From NCBI GenBank assembly GCA_012513245.1, contig JAAZCN010000103.1, forward strand, positions 1 through 5,281: a stretch of 5,281 nt of DNA. Reading direction: 5' to 3'. The first letter of the stretch is position 1; each line of letters begins with the position of its first letter. Source of the DNA: Synergistaceae bacterium. Lineage in GTDB: Bacteria > Synergistota > Synergistia > Synergistales > Synergistaceae. The notes under the pieces were generated by a model that saw nothing but the letters and a program-made list of their open reading frames with translations, did not search any database and was not told the DNA's origin. Both the position numbers and the translations under genes were made by a program. This document shows, piece after piece, positions 1-5,222 of this stretch.

Positions 1-14
1 GCCTGATTAAACAT
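1..14 (-). CDS. possible 5' end of a gene cut off by the left edge
   Basis: On the minus strand an ATG at 14-12 is preceded by a purine-rich stretch GAGGGGAG (26-19) at a distance suitable for a ribosome binding site. Only four codons plus two bases lie inside the window (Met-Phe-Asn-Gln), so no product can be named. The call rests on the start codon and the Shine-Dalgarno-like sequence alone and could be chance. Confidence 0.2.
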
Positions 15-132
15 CAAACTCCCCTCATTGTCGCTTTTGCCACTTAAACATAGCGATATCCTTAGATATATTTAATGATTATCCCTGCAAAGAATCATAC
101 CTTCCCCGATTCCAGCCTCTCTGCCGTTTCAA

Positions 133-138
133 TATAAT
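133..138 (+). promoter_or_regulatory. -10 element for the 28-residue membrane peptide gene
   Basis: A perfect TATAAT lies about 50 bases before the start codon at 188. The -35 region at the expected 17-base spacing is poor, so the promoter would need an activator or be weak. Positions 15-132 show no convincing gene. Confidence 0.35.
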
Positions 139-187
139 GGATCATAGAAATAAAGCAGTTTATGACGGCACAGAGGGAGGAGATCTC

Positions 188-274
188 ATGGAAAAAAACT
201 TCATTGCACCCGCGGTGATCGCCTGCATTGCACTGGTCTCGATCCTGATCACGATGTTTAAAAAGGATAGCTAG
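188..274 (+). CDS. small single-span membrane peptide, 28 residues
   Basis: This is a short gene of unrecognised family. The ATG at 188 is preceded by a strong GGAGG (176-180) with a 7-base spacer, and the frame closes with TAG at 272-274. The peptide begins MEKNF, has one hydrophobic segment at about residues 6-24 (rich in Ile, Val, Ala and Leu, one Cys at 13), and ends with a charged tail FKKDS. This layout suggests one membrane helix with a cytoplasmic positive C-terminus. A TATAAT lies upstream (133-138) and a strong hairpin terminator downstream (338-368), so it looks like a complete monocistronic unit rather than a random frame. Peptides of this size often act as accessory subunits of transporters, but no partner is identifiable here. 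The neighbouring DUF486 gene is convergent and so not cotranscribed. Confidence 0.6.
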   Translation: MEKNFIAPAVIACIALVSILITMFKKDS

Positions 275-337
275 AAAAAAGTCATCTGTCCGGATAGAGA
301 ATGGAATAAGCCCTGTTTGATAAGAGAATATAAATAG

Positions 338-375
338 ATAACAGCTGTCTGCCATAGACAGCTGTTATTCTTTTG
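338..375. terminator. bidirectional intrinsic terminator
   Basis: A perfect 13-bp stem (338-350 with 356-368, arms beginning ATAACAGCTG and AGACAGCTGT) closes a 5-base loop GCCAT. On the plus strand it is followed by TCTTTTG, ending the small membrane peptide gene. On the minus strand it is followed by an AT-rich tail and sits 29 bases beyond the DUF486 stop codon. It lies between two convergent genes and can serve both. Confidence 0.75.
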
Positions 376-396
376 TACAATGATGTGGGGTCCGGA

Positions 397-741
397 TCAG
401 TTGGGCCTGAAGATGAAGAAGACAGCGCCAACCATGCATAGTGAGGCCCAAAGATAGTTAAGTGTGAGTTTTTCTTTCATCACAAAGAAGGTAAATGTAG
501 CAAAGACACACATGGTTATTACCTCCTGCATTATCTTCAGTTGCGGAAGAGTGTATATCTGATGCCCGAGCCTGTTGGCAGGGACCTGAAAGCAGTACTC
601 GAAGAAGGCTATCCCCCAGCTTGCCAGTATCGCGAATATGAGGGGTTTTGCGCTCATGTGCTTTAAGTGGCCATACCATGCGTAAGTCATGAAAACATTT
701 GATACAAAGAGAAGCAAAATGGGGGCAAGGCTGCGTGCCAA
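397..741 (-). CDS. DUF486 family (DMT-like) small integral membrane protein
   Basis: A 114-residue, four-helix hydrophobic protein. The segment near residues 8-26 containing SNVFMTYAWYGHLK, and the middle segment with FEYCFQVPANRLG (about 47-59), are characteristic of the DUF486 family, which is related to small multidrug-resistance/DMT transporters. Predicted membrane spans are about 5-22, 32-50, 70-88 and 94-111, and the protein is full length for the family. Its substrate is unknown, and nothing in the sequence ties it to mercury or arsenic. The start is TTG at 741-739. No in-frame ATG lies upstream before a stop at 795-793, and AAGGAA (759-754) is a loosely spaced ribosome binding site. 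It lies 136 bases downstream of hgcB, separated by a hairpin (840-865) and with its own TATAAT (784-779), so it is probably a separate transcript or receives only read-through. Confidence 0.85.
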   Translation of the reverse strand: MARSLAPILLLFVSNVFMTYAWYGHLKHMSAKPLIFAILASWGIAFFEYCFQVPANRLGHQIYTLPQLKIMQEVITMCVFATFTFFVMKEKLTLNYLWASLCMVGAVFFIFRPN

Positions 742-778
742 ATTAGGACACCATTCCTTTCTGATTTTGTTCCGGTAG

Positions 779-784
779 ATTATA
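779..784 (-). promoter_or_regulatory. -10 element upstream of the DUF486 gene
   Basis: On the minus strand TATAAT (784-779) lies about 37 bases before the TTG start. TTGACT (800-795) and TTGTCA (811-806) are nearby -35-like hexamers, but their spacers (10 and 21 bases) are not ideal. The promoter is plausible but unproven. Confidence 0.35.
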
Positions 785-839
785 TATCCAAATCAGTCAA
801 AATGGTGACAACAGGAGGGAGCCGGACCATTAATTATTG

Positions 840-865
840 AAAGCCAGGCGATCCATGCCTGCTTT
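840..865 (-). terminator. hairpin after hgcB, possible terminator
   Basis: An inverted repeat (AAAGCCAGGC at 840-849 with GCCTGCTTT at 857-865, one bulged base, 7-base loop) starts 13 bases beyond the hgcB stop codon. On the minus strand it is followed by an AT-rich tail (TTTCAATAATT) rather than a clean U-run. It probably ends the acr3-hgcA-hgcB transcript, perhaps incompletely. Confidence 0.5.
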
Positions 866-877
866 ATTCATTCAATA

Positions 878-1177
878 CTATCCGCAGCAGCTCGCACCTC
901 CGCAGGATGGACCTTCTCGGTCTTTATTCCCGCTAAACATCCCCATGAGTACCGCGTAGGCACAGCCGACTCCGCTTTTTACCGTTATAGCGGATGCAGG
1001 GCAATTCATTGAGCACGCGCCGCATTCCATACACAGGTCTATGTCGTTGATGCCGGCCTTATTATTCTTTACGGTGAAGACAGCATGCGGGCAGACGATC
1101 TCGCACATGCCGCACCCGATGCATTTGTCAGTGTCAAGTTTTAATGTCACAACGTCTCTTAGATACTTAAGTTCCAT
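878..1177 (-). CDS. hgcB: mercury methylation ferredoxin HgcB
   Basis: This 99-residue iron-sulfur protein is thought to return electrons to the HgcA cobalamin during mercury methylation and to hand Hg(II) to HgcA or take part in releasing the product. Two [4Fe-4S] motifs are visible: C19-x2-C22-x2-C25-x3-C29-P (CIGCGMC core) and C49-x2-C52-x2-C55-x3-C59-P. Beyond them are the features that separate HgcB from ordinary ferredoxins: a lone Cys in GVGCA (residue 72) and a C-terminal vicinal pair Cys97-Cys98, with an additional Cys92. Length is normal for the family. The ATG at 1177 has an excellent AAAGGAG ribosome binding site with a short spacer. It lies 18 bases downstream of hgcA, the standard hgcA-hgcB order, and the two are surely cotranscribed. 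No residue known to be essential is missing, so the protein should be functional. Confidence 0.96.
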   Translation of the reverse strand: MELKYLRDVVTLKLDTDKCIGCGMCEIVCPHAVFTVKNNKAGINDIDLCMECGACSMNCPASAITVKSGVGCAYAVLMGMFSGNKDREGPSCGGASCCG

Positions 1178-1195
1178 ATGTCTTCTCCTTTACTT

Positions 1196-2185
1196 TTATG
1201 ATATAAAAAAAGAGGCTATCCTGATCAAGGCTCCTGCAGCCAGTGCGATCACTATCAGGGGAAGTGCGATTTTCATCTCTTTTTCTACCCCCGACAAAGA
1301 AGTATAAGTCGATGAACCTGTAAAATTCATAGAGAAAAAAGCCGACATCGACGGCAGGATCAATAAATATGAAAAGAGCTGCAGGTAGTTCGGGCTTCCT
1401 TTGAAAAATAAAAAGAGGACAACAGATATGCCCCATATGAGTCCTGTTATCATGCCCTTAAATGAAAAAGCGCTTCCGGGGAGCCAGGGAAGAAACATCG
1501 GAGCGACAAAAGTGCCCATAAAGAGAGACCCAAGCAGACCCAGATAATCCGCCCTTTCAATGGGCAGAATACCAATAGCATGAAGAATAGCTAAAACTCC
1601 AAAGACCTTGAGCATGAGTTCCATGGCAATGACGATTTCCATAGGTGTCAGGACAAGTCTATCAAGAAGTGAAAACCCGACTTTCCGCATTGATGGTTTT
1701 ACTCTCATCCCGTTGTCAAGGAAATAGGGGATGTCTTCTGCCCTCACCGGCCCGTATGTTACTTGATAGCCGCTCCTCTTTCTTACTTCGTGTGCAGAAA
1801 CGCCGGTCGCACTGAGTTGCGGCAGGATAAGATCCCTATGGACCACTTTCTCACTCAGTCCGGCCTTATCGATGCGGGAGATGAGCTCATCTGTACCGAA
1901 GGTCCCTTTGCCTGCGGCACACCATACGTTTATTCCATCAGTGTCAAGGATAAGGAGCCATAGATCCCTTCCCCCAAGATTTTTTCTCACCCTGTCAACA
2001 GTCATTTTATAATTGGAAGTCACGAGGACAGAAGAATGTTCATCTGGACACCCGATAGTGTATAGTCCGGGGCTCATGGAGTAATCCATCCTGCCGATAC
2101 TCCATCTTGCCTTCCATGATCCCAGCCTGTCCTTAATGGTAAGATGTGCAGAAAGAGAGTTGTCCCAGTTGCAGCAAGGCGTCAT
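1196..2185 (-). CDS. hgcA: mercury methylation corrinoid protein HgcA
   Basis: HgcA transfers a methyl group from its corrinoid cofactor to Hg(II), making methylmercury at the inner face of the membrane. Numbered from the ATG at 2185, the N-terminal corrinoid-binding domain (about 1-165) contains the diagnostic cap-helix motif NVWCAAGK at 86-93. Its Cys89 is the predicted lower axial cobalt ligand and corresponds to the Cys shown to be essential in HgcA of Desulfovibrio ND132. Other family blocks are DRLGSWKARW (near 20), GTFGTDEL, LPQL, VTYGPVRAEDIP and the C-terminal FTGSSTYTSLSGV. Five membrane helices follow at about 179-205, 212-231, 243-261, 267-286 and 303-326. A GTG four codons earlier (2197) is also in frame, but it sits only one base after the AGAGGA motif, while the ATG has a usable, slightly long spacer. 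It is 18 bases upstream of hgcB and about 50 bases downstream of acr3, with no promoter visible between, implying cotranscription with the arsenite exporter. Confidence 0.96.
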   Translation of the reverse strand: MTPCCNWDNSLSAHLTIKDRLGSWKARWSIGRMDYSMSPGLYTIGCPDEHSSVLVTSNYKMTVDRVRKNLGGRDLWLLILDTDGINVWCAAGKGTFGTDELISRIDKAGLSEKVVHRDLILPQLSATGVSAHEVRKRSGYQVTYGPVRAEDIPYFLDNGMRVKPSMRKVGFSLLDRLVLTPMEIVIAMELMLKVFGVLAILHAIGILPIERADYLGLLGSLFMGTFVAPMFLPWLPGSAFSFKGMITGLIWGISVVLFLFFKGSPNYLQLFSYLLILPSMSAFFSMNFTGSSTYTSLSGVEKEMKIALPLIVIALAAGALIRIASFFIS

Positions 2186-2237
2186 AAGATAGAACACTTC
2201 CTCTGAATAAAATCTGGGCTCTTTGTTATTTTCTCAT

Positions 2238-3290
2238 TTATTTCGCTTGAAACCAACCTTTGGTATTGTTACAGAACTTCACAAGCATAAGCATTACAGG
2301 GACTTCTATAAGCACACCAACTACAGTTGCAAGAGTTGCTCCGGATCTCAGGCCAAAGAGTGAGATGGCTACCGCCACAGCTAGTTCAAAGAAATTACTG
2401 GCCCCTATCATGCCCGCCGGAGCTGCAATATCATGAGGAAGTTTCCATCTCCATGCCCATAGATAAGCAATCGCAAAGATCAAAATAGTCTGGATAGTAA
2501 GAGGGATCGCTATGAGGAATATGTCTATCGGATTTTCGATTATCACTCTTCCCTGGAAAGAGAAGATTATCACCAGTGTCAACAGAAGTCCGACAGTAGT
2601 AATGTTGTCGAATCTTGAGACGAATTTCTCGAAAGCATCCTCTCCGTAGCTGTTTATGTAGGATCTTCTCGTCAGCCATCCGGCGGTCAGCGGAATCACC
2701 ACAAAGAGCAAAACTGAAATGAGAAGCGTATTCCATGGTATGGCAATACCGGAAATTCCAAGAAGGAAAGCAACTATAGGGGTAAAGGCAACAAGTATTA
2801 TCAGGTCGTTGACTGCTACCTGAACAAGAGTATAGGCAGGATTGCCCCTAGTAAGGTGGCTCCATACAAATACCATCGCCGTACAGGGAGCTGCCCCCAG
2901 AAGCACTGCTCCTGCAAGATATTCCTTTGCCAGTTCAGGAGATATCAGCCCTTTGTAGAGAACGAAAAAGAAAAACGCTGCTATCCCATACATTGTAAAT
3001 GGCTTTATGAGCCAATTTGTAACACATGTAATTATAAGTCCTTTGGGCATTTTTACAGCTTTTACTACGCTTGTGAAATCGATTTTCAGCATCATAGGGT
3101 ATATCATGAGCCATATCAGCACTGCAACTGGGATCGATACATTTGCGTACTCAAATTTTGCAAGGGTCGCTGGAACAGCCGGGATGTATATTCCTATTAA
3201 GACACCGACTGCCATGCACAGGGCTACCCACACAGTAAGGTAACGTCCAAAAAATCCAAGTTCATCTTCATTCGCAGCTTTTTCAGCCAT
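2238..3290 (-). CDS. acr3: ACR3-family arsenite efflux permease
   Basis: This 350-residue inner-membrane protein, of the bile/arsenite/riboflavin transporter superfamily, exports As(III) using the proton motive force. About ten hydrophobic spans fill residues 17-340. Two ACR3 signatures are intact: GAAPCTAMVFVWS (133-144), whose Cys136 corresponds to the cysteine essential for transport, and GASNFFELAVAVAI (296-309), whose Glu302 is the conserved transport glutamate. GVLIEVPVMLML near the C-terminus is also typical. Length is normal. The ATG at 3290 follows AAGGAG with an 8-base spacer. It is the first gene of the likely acr3-hgcA-hgcB unit, driven by the promoter at 3348-3376 and presumably controlled by ArsR. 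The coupling to hgcA means arsenic could induce mercury methylation genes; that link is inference. Confidence 0.95.
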   Translation of the reverse strand: MAEKAANEDELGFFGRYLTVWVALCMAVGVLIGIYIPAVPATLAKFEYANVSIPVAVLIWLMIYPMMLKIDFTSVVKAVKMPKGLIITCVTNWLIKPFTMYGIAAFFFFVLYKGLISPELAKEYLAGAVLLGAAPCTAMVFVWSHLTRGNPAYTLVQVAVNDLIILVAFTPIVAFLLGISGIAIPWNTLLISVLLFVVIPLTAGWLTRRSYINSYGEDAFEKFVSRFDNITTVGLLLTLVIIFSFQGRVIIENPIDIFLIAIPLTIQTILIFAIAYLWAWRWKLPHDIAAPAGMIGASNFFELAVAVAISLFGLRSGATLATVVGVLIEVPVMLMLVKFCNNTKGWFQAK

Positions 3291-3328
3291 GTATGTCTCT
3301 CCTTGATAAATATATTCTTTCGCCTAAC

Positions 3329-3357
3329 TTGACCATATCCAAGCGTAAATATATACT
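3329..3357 (+). promoter_or_regulatory. rightward promoter of the ArsC-like minipeptide gene
   Basis: TTGACC (3329-3334), a 17-base spacer and TATACT (3352-3357) form a near-consensus sigma70-type promoter pointing right. Transcription would begin near 3364 and give a leader of about 105 bases before the ATG at 3469. A TATAAT at 3381-3386 lacks a good -35 and is a weaker alternative. The -10 box overlaps that of the leftward acr3 promoter by two bases. Confidence 0.6.
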
Positions 3358-3376
3358 ACGTATAGATGGATGTCAA
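3348..3376 (-). promoter_or_regulatory. leftward promoter of acr3-hgcA-hgcB
   Basis: Reading the minus strand, TTGACA (3376-3371), a 17-base spacer and TATATT (3353-3348) make a very good sigma70-type promoter. The start would be near 3341, giving a leader of about 50 bases to the acr3 ATG. It is the only convincing promoter upstream of acr3, hgcA and hgcB. Confidence 0.7.
3349..3367. promoter_or_regulatory. candidate ArsR operator dyad
   Basis: An imperfect palindrome, ATATATAC-TAC-GTATAGAT (7 of 8 positions symmetric), covers both overlapping -10 boxes. A dimeric repressor bound here would block both directions at once. ArsR/SmtB repressors typically bind short AT-rich dyads over promoters, and arsR is a close neighbour, so ArsR is the natural candidate. 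Assignment is by position and symmetry, not by a known consensus. Confidence 0.5.
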
Positions 3377-3468
3377 TATATATAATGTCGGTTTTAGGGT
3401 GCTGTAATTACGATATTAAAAGAAATTATTTTTGAAATAGAAATTTCATGCACATGGGAGGGTCTGCA

Positions 3469-3558
3469 ATGCAAAACGAAGAAAACAAAGTTCTGATCAA
3501 CTGCACCGGCAAGCCCAAGATAACTTTCGTATGCGTACACAATTCCTGCAAAAAATAG
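3469..3558 (+). CDS. 29-residue peptide resembling the N-terminal P-loop of arsenate reductase ArsC
   Basis: The ATG at 3469 is preceded by GGGAGGG (3456-3462) with a 6-base spacer, and the frame ends with TAG at 3556-3558. The second half, KPKITFVCVHNSC (residues 15-27), matches the first beta strand and phosphate-binding loop of thioredoxin-linked ArsC and low-molecular-weight phosphatases. Those proteins continue with Arg-Ser-Gln and about 100 more residues. Here Lys28-Lys29 and a stop follow: the P-loop arginine is Lys and the rest of the enzyme is absent, so it cannot be a reductase. Cysteines are at 12, 22 and 27. Downstream sequence shows no ArsC continuation in any frame, only a strong terminator 5 bases on. 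With its own promoter, ribosome binding site and terminator it looks like an intact miniature gene. It could bind a thiophilic metal, act as a leader peptide, or be a neatly trimmed remnant of arsC. Two in-frame ATGs (3448, 3454) precede the chosen start but lack a properly spaced ribosome binding site. Confidence 0.6.
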   Translation: MQNEENKVLINCTGKPKITFVCVHNSCKK

Positions 3559-3563
3559 AGAGA

Positions 3564-3593
3564 CGGCCGGGACAACAGATGTGCTCCCGGCCG
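3564..3593. terminator. strong bidirectional intrinsic terminator
   Basis: A perfect 9-bp GC-rich stem (CGGCCGGGA at 3564-3572 with TCCCGGCCG at 3585-3593) has a 12-base loop. On the plus strand GCACACTTTTTATTTTT follows. On the minus strand GTCTCTCTATTTTTT follows. It ends both the plus-strand minipeptide gene and the convergent arsR gene, and insulates the two. Confidence 0.85.
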
Positions 3594-3628
3594 CACACTT
3601 TTTATTTTTGGCACAGGGTATTCGCGTC

Positions 3629-3940
3629 TCAGCACTTGGTGTCGAAATAAATACGTTCTTTGCCAGCGTCTGTTGAGATGTTGTCTATAAAGGAAATAAG
3701 TTCAGAGAACTTCTCTCTGTTCAATGAATAATAGGTCCACTTCCCGTCCTTTCTTGGTATAACTAGGCCTGACCTGCAAAGGATCTTCATATGATGAGAA
3801 AGAGTCGGTTGAGAAAGGCTGAAAGCCTCAAGGATGGTACAGGCACAGAGCTCGCCGCATGAAAGCATGTCGACTATCATTATTCTGTTCGGATCGGATA
3901 AAGCCTTAAAAAGCAAGGATCGTTCGGTATAATTATTCAC
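3629..3940 (-). CDS. arsR: ArsR/SmtB-family metalloregulatory repressor
   Basis: A 103-residue winged-helix repressor that leaves DNA on binding As(III) or a related thiophilic ion. The order is typical: helical start with FKALSDPNRIMIVDML (11-26), the metal-site segment ELCAC (30-34), the helix-turn-helix with SLSQPTLSHHMKIL (41-54), and the wing IPRKDGKWTYYSLN (61-74). Candidate ligands are Cys32 and Cys34, with Cys28 and Cys55 nearby. The third cysteine of the classical ELCVCDLC motif is absent (Ile37 takes its place), and a cysteine is the very last residue (Cys103). The start is GTG at 3940, strongly supported by a GGGAGG with a 7-base spacer; TATAAT lies at 3986-3981. It is 112 bases downstream of the split permease genes and converges on the minipeptide gene. 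It is the only regulator in the window and the likely controller of the acr3-hgcAB promoter. Confidence 0.93.
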   Translation of the reverse strand: MNNYTERSLLFKALSDPNRIMIVDMLSCGELCACTILEAFSLSQPTLSHHMKILCRSGLVIPRKDGKWTYYSLNREKFSELISFIDNISTDAGKERIYFDTKC

Positions 3941-3960
3941 TCTTCCGCCTCCCCCTGTGA

Positions 3961-3986
3961 GTATATCTATGTCCGTTAATATTATA
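3961..3986 (-). promoter_or_regulatory. arsR promoter -10 with operator-like half site
   Basis: On the minus strand a perfect TATAAT (3986-3981) lies about 40 bases before the arsR GTG; the -35 is weak. Just downstream is ATAGATATAC (3970-3961), resembling one arm (ATCTATAC) of the dyad at the acr3 promoter in 6 of 8 positions. This would suit autoregulation, but the second arm is not evident. Confidence 0.4.
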
Positions 3987-4040
3987 CCGAGAACAGGGAG
4001 AAATGGTTATTTTTACTTATGATAATACTGCAAAGAGCGC

Positions 4041-4062
4041 CGGATCTTCATGCTAAGACCCG
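4041..4062 (-). terminator. weak hairpin overlapping the end of the second permease gene
   Basis: CGGATCTT (4041-4048) pairs with AAGACCCG (4055-4062) through an 8-bp stem with one G-U pair and a 6-base loop, covering the permease stop codon. The minus-strand tail is not U-rich, so termination would be poor and read-through into arsR is possible. Confidence 0.2.
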
Positions 4063-4607
4063 ACGTTCATCTTTTCAGCATTTTCATATATTTTCTTTAT
4101 CTCTTCTCTACTTCCAAGTTTTGTAAGCAGCAGTGCGATAATTATTATCCCCGGTATGTCCACAAAAAGCCTCGTGAGAGCAAAGGATGCACCCAGTGCC
4201 TCGAATTCAAAGAGTACCATCGGTATCTTGGTAGTCGACCAGGCACCTATAAAGATCATTACATTTGAAAAACTTACTCCTTTTTTCATAAAGACAGCTG
4301 AAACCGGAAAAGCGGCATAGAGCGGGCCGGCGGCTGCAGAGCCAATGAACAGAGACAGCAGCACTCCCTTGAGCCCCGATCCCTCTCCCATATATTTGAC
4401 CATGCTTTCCCTTGCGACCCATACATCAAGAAGTCCCAGAAGCACAAAAACCGGTGGGATTATGAAAAGCATCTCGAGAAGTGAATGGACGGAGATCGAT
4501 AATGCTTTAGTCCCTACGCTCCTGTTAAAGATGGTCAGCAGACCCACACATACCAGTACAATAAGAAAAGCTTTGTATTTTTTGATGATGGAAACCAAGT
4601 CAGCCAA
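4053..4607 (-). CDS. split permease, second half (ArsP/DUF318-like)
   Basis: A 184-residue membrane protein resembling one half of the predicted permeases of the ArsP_1/UPF0718 (DUF318) type, whose characterised members export methylated or aromatic arsenicals. Spans lie near 12-27, 40-60, 80-106, 112-131 and 147-162. The core reads GSAAAGPLYAAFP (89-101), then IP (128-129), Glu134 and Arg146. It aligns with the partner gene: GS-x-P-x-AFP-x-A, IP, E, G and R recur in the same order, so the two are paralogous halves. The CSCG-type cysteine motif of ArsP proper is not present, making the substrate uncertain. Its TTG start overlaps the end of the upstream gene by 8 bases (TTGGCTGA), indicating translational coupling and a heteromeric product. 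A second TTG three codons later is an alternative start. It is followed by arsR. Confidence 0.75.
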   Translation of the reverse strand: MADLVSIIKKYKAFLIVLVCVGLLTIFNRSVGTKALSISVHSLLEMLFIIPPVFVLLGLLDVWVARESMVKYMGEGSGLKGVLLSLFIGSAAAGPLYAAFPVSAVFMKKGVSFSNVMIFIGAWSTTKIPMVLFEFEALGASFALTRLFVDIPGIIIIALLLTKLGSREEIKKIYENAEKMNVGS

Positions 4608-5079
4608 CCACCTTTCCTATGACATAAGCCACAAAGAAAGAAAAGATGAAGGCCATCAAATTCCTTAAGAGAGTCATTTTTTTTCCAAAGTACTTGATCT
4701 CAACAGGTATCGTTACAACACCTACCATCATCAGAGTCGATATGAAGGCACCTATCTGCATGTATCCCGCGCCGGCCTGCAGAAGGAGAGCTGCAGTCGG
4801 GAAGGCTACAAAGCCGGGTATTAGTGTTATCGATCCAACTATAGCTGCCAATATAACTCCGATCCAGCCTGAATCCTTTCCTATGAGCTTTGATATGGTT
4901 TGTGGATCCAGTACAGCAAGCATGACGCCAACGAGCAAGATAACCACCAAAAATTCAGGAAGTATGTTGTCAAAAGCTTTCCAGCCCTTTTTTAGAGCCA
5001 TGTGTGTCTTTTTTCTGTCTTTGAAAAAAGAGAACAGGAGCAATACTATCGTTACCCCGTAAAGGATATATGAGTCCAA
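4600..5079 (-). CDS. split permease, first half (ArsP/DUF318-like)
   Basis: A 159-residue membrane protein with spans at about 4-20, 40-58, 72-100, 107-125 and 137-158. The central block GSITLIPGFVAFP (82-94), IP (124-125), Glu127 and Arg139 match the same elements in the downstream partner. Full-length members of the ArsP_1 type fuse two such halves, about 300-350 residues in total, so this is probably one transporter encoded as two subunits. The start chosen is TTG at 5079, seven bases after GGGGG; a GTG two codons earlier (5085) is in frame but lies only one base from that motif. A promoter with TATAAT is centred on a dyad at 5103-5122. No cysteine occurs anywhere in the chain, unlike ArsP, so transport of thiol-binding arsenicals cannot be assumed. 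Association with arsR, acr3 and hgcAB suggests a metal or metalloid role, by context only. Confidence 0.75.
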   Translation of the reverse strand: MDSYILYGVTIVLLLFSFFKDRKKTHMALKKGWKAFDNILPEFLVVILLVGVMLAVLDPQTISKLIGKDSGWIGVILAAIVGSITLIPGFVAFPTAALLLQAGAGYMQIGAFISTLMMVGVVTIPVEIKYFGKKMTLLRNLMAFIFSFFVAYVIGKVVG

Positions 5080-5102
5080 AAACACACCCCCATCATGCTA
5101 AC

Positions 5103-5122
5103 TTGAGTATTATATGACTCAA
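5103..5122 (-). promoter_or_regulatory. permease promoter -10 inside an inverted repeat
   Basis: TATAAT on the minus strand (5114-5109) is enclosed by the inverted repeat TTGAGT (5103-5108) and ACTCAA (5117-5122), arms 6 bp with an 8-base spacer. The -35 is poor. A dyad wrapped around a -10 box suggests repressor control, possibly by the adjacent ArsR, although its sequence differs from the dyad at 3349-3367. Confidence 0.45.
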
Positions 5123-5197
5123 CTTCCCACCTATTGTTACTAGTGGATTTAAAACTTCTGTTCCTCGTTTTCTCTGTACATCTATTTTGACACAGAG

Positions 5198-5222
5198 GGG
5201 GAGTCGGTTGGGGAGTCAGTTG
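5198..5222. repeat. 12-bp tandem duplication
   Basis: GGGGAGTCGGTT is followed at once by GGGGAGTCAGTT (one mismatch), then G. It adjoins the next repeat and lies about 110 bases upstream of the permease start. No gene is visible from 5123 to the right edge. Confidence 0.6.

Noticed and set aside
2856..3243. Plus-strand frames within acr3
   Set aside because: They lie antisense to a clear ACR3 gene and read as low-complexity shadows of membrane codons.
3559..3628. Possible continuation of arsC after the minipeptide stop, implying a simple frameshift
   Set aside because: None of the three frames after the stop gives the expected Ser-Gln-Met-Ala-Glu region; the sequence is a terminator, so this is not one broken full-length gene.
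3426..3635. Minus-strand open frame of 69 codons opposite the minipeptide gene
   Set aside because: It spans the strong bidirectional terminator and the minipeptide gene, overlaps arsR end to start, and its product shows no recognisable family pattern.
4345..5062. Plus-strand frames of 107 and 138 codons opposite the permease genes
   Set aside because: Antisense shadows of the paired permease genes, without ribosome binding sites or family features.
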